Assembly (NCBI GenBank): GCA_030737875.1
Contig: CM060910.1
Coordinates: 248,342,427-248,406,426, forward strand
From: Allium sativum
Taxonomy: Eukaryota; Streptophyta; Magnoliopsida; Asparagales; Amaryllidaceae
DNA: 64,000 nt
Direction of reading: 5' to 3'
The position numbers and the translations under genes are program-made. Shown here in pieces: positions 61,836-64,000 of this stretch (within the stretch, counting starts at the first letter, position 1; every line of letters begins with the position of its first letter). The notes beneath the pieces are model-generated. The model searched no databases and was not told the DNA's origin. It saw only the letters and a list, made by a program, of their open reading frames with translations.

Positions 61836-62706
61836 TGATCGACGCTTTCTATGGATTTAGAAAAGCACAAATTTTGAAATAAATTATTGCAAGCGCATAG
61901 GTGTGTAGTAAGCAGGTCGAACACAGGGAGGAAAATTTAAATTTATTATTTATATATTTCGTGGGCGGGTTAGATGAAACTTGAAGCTTGATTTTGAAAA
62001 CAAAAAAAATTGAAACTGCTAATAAAACTAGTATTGAATTGAATACAGATCGAAATCTAATCAAATCTATATTTAATCCAATATGACCAAGGAAAGCAAA
62101 TAAAAAGCAGGAATTAAAGTTGCAAAAGTAAAATAACAAATAGGGAATAAAATTAGGATTATAGTTGAATCTAATTAGATGGTCAATCACTAATGAAAAA
62201 ATTTTAGAAAAACACATAGTGCTCTAACAAATCTAATTGTGTAGACAACGTTAATTGCTTAGAAAATAAAAATACAGAAAAGTAAAAGAAAACTAAACCA
62301 GATTAATGGCAGAATAAGTTACAGAAGAAAGTACAACATTTACAATGGGTATACATATGTATTTATACTGAGTTGCAAACCCTACTCATTTAATGGGCCT
62401 TCTCACCAAAGATTATGGCATGATCCTCAACTTATCCTTGTTTTCCATGTGTCCAATTGTTTGACAGAAGATTTCCTAAGATCTTTTCTACCAATCTCCT
62501 TCCAAGGTGACCAATGTGAACACAACTAGCCTATAATGACAACTTCTAATTCTTCATGTATATAGCATCCATTCTTCATTTTTAAGGCTGAATGAAATTT
62601 GGACAACACATCTATATAAACAACAAAATGACACCCAAGTAATTTTTATTTATATACAAAAGATAAGATATAAGAGCATAAAATAAACACATTTTCATGT
62701 TAATTA
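61836..62706 (-). repeat. 5' LTR of element E (871 bp)
   Basis: Aligns with 29686-30539. The outer edge reads TAATTAACATG on the minus strand, compared with TGATTAACATG in the other copy. A TATA-like CAGTATAAATAC is at 62360-62371. Confidence 0.9.
62360..62371 (-). promoter_or_regulatory. TATA-like box, E 5' LTR
   Basis: The minus strand reads CAGTATAAATAC, about 340 bp from the LTR start. Confidence 0.5.
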
Positions 62707-62711
62707 CTAGG
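62707..62711. repeat. Right TSD of element E
   Basis: CTAGG compares with CTAGT at 29681-29685. Confidence 0.55.
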
Positions 62712-62839
62712 GCTTCTCAAATGAACAAAAGCAATAAAATACAATAGAGAAGGAAAACATATTTTAGTTAACATGATCTAAGTTTAATTCATAATATTTA
62801 TAGGAGTATTGTTAAGAAAAGTATTTTTCCTCTAAAATA

Positions 62840-62971
62840 GGTTGTTTGAAATCAAAGAAAGTTTTTTAAAATCAAAGAAGGAGATTTCAAATCAAGAAAC
62901 ATGGCTTTGAACCCAAAAAGGTGGTTTCAAGCTAAGGAAGACTGCTTTGATTTTAAACAAAGGTGGCTTTG
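62840..62971. repeat. Degenerate tandem repeat, 20-bp period
   Basis: About 6.5 units of the type GGTTTCAAATCAAAGAAG start at 62840, 62861, 62881, 62901, 62921, 62941 and 62963. It abuts the start of LTR G. Confidence 0.8.
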
Positions 62972-64000
62972 TGTAACAACTCGGAAAATCTGAACCAATT
63001 TAAAATTTTTAATTTGACTGTTTTGGTGGATTTTGGATATTTAAAATAAATTATTTTAAATAATAACAACCAAAAGTCTATTTGAATCGATGTTGGAAAA
63101 TAAATATGTTTATTTTAATTATAAAACAAGGCCTGTAATGGCGCGACAGTTTGAAATTTTGAATTCGAAATTTGACTGATTGTACAGGATGCAAAATAAA
63201 ACGGATTTTAGTGAAACGAAAAATATTTAAATCTGCTTAAGAATATCTTTCTAAAGAATCTGAAAAATCGAAATTTCATAGTGGGAATCAAAAGTTATGG
63301 CCAAATGAATTTTTAGAAAGGTCGCTATGGAGTTTATATAGCCCTTGAAAATAGACATTTTGCAAACGACTTCCGTTTTCGACGAAACCACTTTTGTTGG
63401 ATCCAGGATGTCAAATAATTGCTAGGTTTCAAATTCCATAATTTTTGGAGTTAATATGTGAGCGTGGCAAAGGAAAATGTGTTTGGTTAGTTTAAGTCAA
63501 TTCGGATCGACCGGAAAATGGCCATTATTCAAACGGTCTCCAAATTTGACGAAATCAAGTTTGTTAGGACCGTATCGTCAAAACATAGCTAGATTTATTT
63601 TTCTGGAATTTTTGGGATCAGTATGTGGCCTTGGCAAATTGAAATGAATGTACAAATCAAATATTTGAATGTTTTATATTTTAATTTGAAGAAAAACCGA
63701 CTGAACAGTCGAATGGGCCTACGAAACATATTCCATTGTGTTCGGAGTAGGGGTAATTAACATGTGACGATAGTCGTTGTGTTTGAATTGGAGTTTGTAA
63801 GGAGAAAAAGGTATTTTTGGAAATAATTAATTAAATATATATTTTTGGCCAATCATAATCCTCCATTTCACTTTCTCTCTCCCATTCTCTGAATCGCGCA
63901 CGACGGAAAGAAGTTGACCCCTTCTCTCCTCGTTTTCTTCTAATCCGCTCAATAAAATCAAGGGCTTCAAATAGGGATTTTGTAGTGATCTTCAAGATCT
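62972..64000 (+). mobile_element. Chromovirus LTR G (A superfamily), 5' part, cut by window end
   Basis: It begins TGTAACAACTCGGAAAATCT, then AACCAATTTAAAATTTTTAA as in LTR A. The U3 boxes TTCGACGAAACCACTTTTGT (63379) and GACGAAATCAAGTTTGTTAG (63549) and the phrase CATATTCCATTGTGTTCGGA (63727) match A. At 63840 an AT tract leads into a leader (63860-64000) unlike that of A or S. Whether it is a solo LTR or part of a full element cannot be seen. Confidence 0.88.

Larger units (their letters stand above)
29686..62706 (-). mobile_element. LTR retrotransposon E, Athila-like gag, host of elements B and A
   Basis: Two direct LTR copies (29686-30539 and 61836-62706) bracket an interior that contains, in minus direction, a tRNA-Asp-type PBS, a long leader, a decayed gag and a PPT. 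Element B with its TSD occupies 31196-57396; without it E is about 6.8 kb. No protease, RT or integrase is found between gag and the PPT, so E is either a non-autonomous gag-only element or a deletion derivative. Athila and related lineages commonly use a tRNA-Asp primer, which fits the gag. Stops, frameshifts and many LTR differences show it is the oldest layer of the nest. Confidence 0.85.

Overview
This window looks like repeat-dense nuclear DNA of a flowering plant, probably a dicot with a large genome and possibly pericentromeric. It is AT-rich, contains no intact host gene that I can recognise, and most of it can be assigned to transposable elements, chiefly Ty3/gypsy chromoviruses with very long LTRs. 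Everything was read by eye. Boundaries were set from terminal TG...CA, target-site duplications (TSDs), primer-binding sites (PBS), polypurine tracts (PPT) and translated motifs.

Left part (1-12090). A leftward transposase-associated domain of a CACTA transposon runs off the window edge at 1-286. Tandem repeats lie at 1842-2028 and 3311-3470. A TIR-like bounded segment (3762-4608) abuts a truncated chromovirus LTR on the minus strand (F, 4609-9962), which carries a fold-back MITE (9192-9376). Next is a decayed minus-strand Ty1/copia pol fragment (9963-10690).

Middle part (12091-29685). There is a solo chromovirus LTR (S, 12096-16828, TSD TAAAA), then AT-rich microsatellite DNA, then a minus-strand copia PBS (20086-20097) and its LTR. 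That LTR appears to be split by a second-family chromovirus LTR (C), and C is itself split by a solo LTR (D, 22029-26259, TSD GGCTC). So the nesting is copia > C > D.

Right part (29686-62706). This is a three-level nest of LTR elements with all insertion points visible. E (minus strand, Athila-like gag, tRNA-Asp-type PBS, no pol seen, about 6.8 kb without inserts) contains B (plus strand, about 9.8 kb without its insert, decayed, most of pol deleted). B contains A (plus strand, 16.4 kb, TSD CAGTC). A is the youngest. It has 5.83-kb LTRs that together exceed twice its 4.76-kb internal region, and a nearly complete gag-protease-RT-RNase H-integrase-chromodomain coding region broken by one frameshift and one stop. 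Another LTR of the A superfamily (G) begins at 62972 and runs off the right edge, preceded by a 20-bp-period tandem repeat.

The genes do not form a host pathway; the coding parts are retrotransposon polyproteins. The most interesting material is inside the LTRs: paired stem-loops whose arms differ but remain complementary in the B/C/D family, a GTCGAC dyad array just upstream of the TATA box, a GC-rich island shared by diverged A-superfamily LTRs, and leader sequences that differ between otherwise alignable LTRs.
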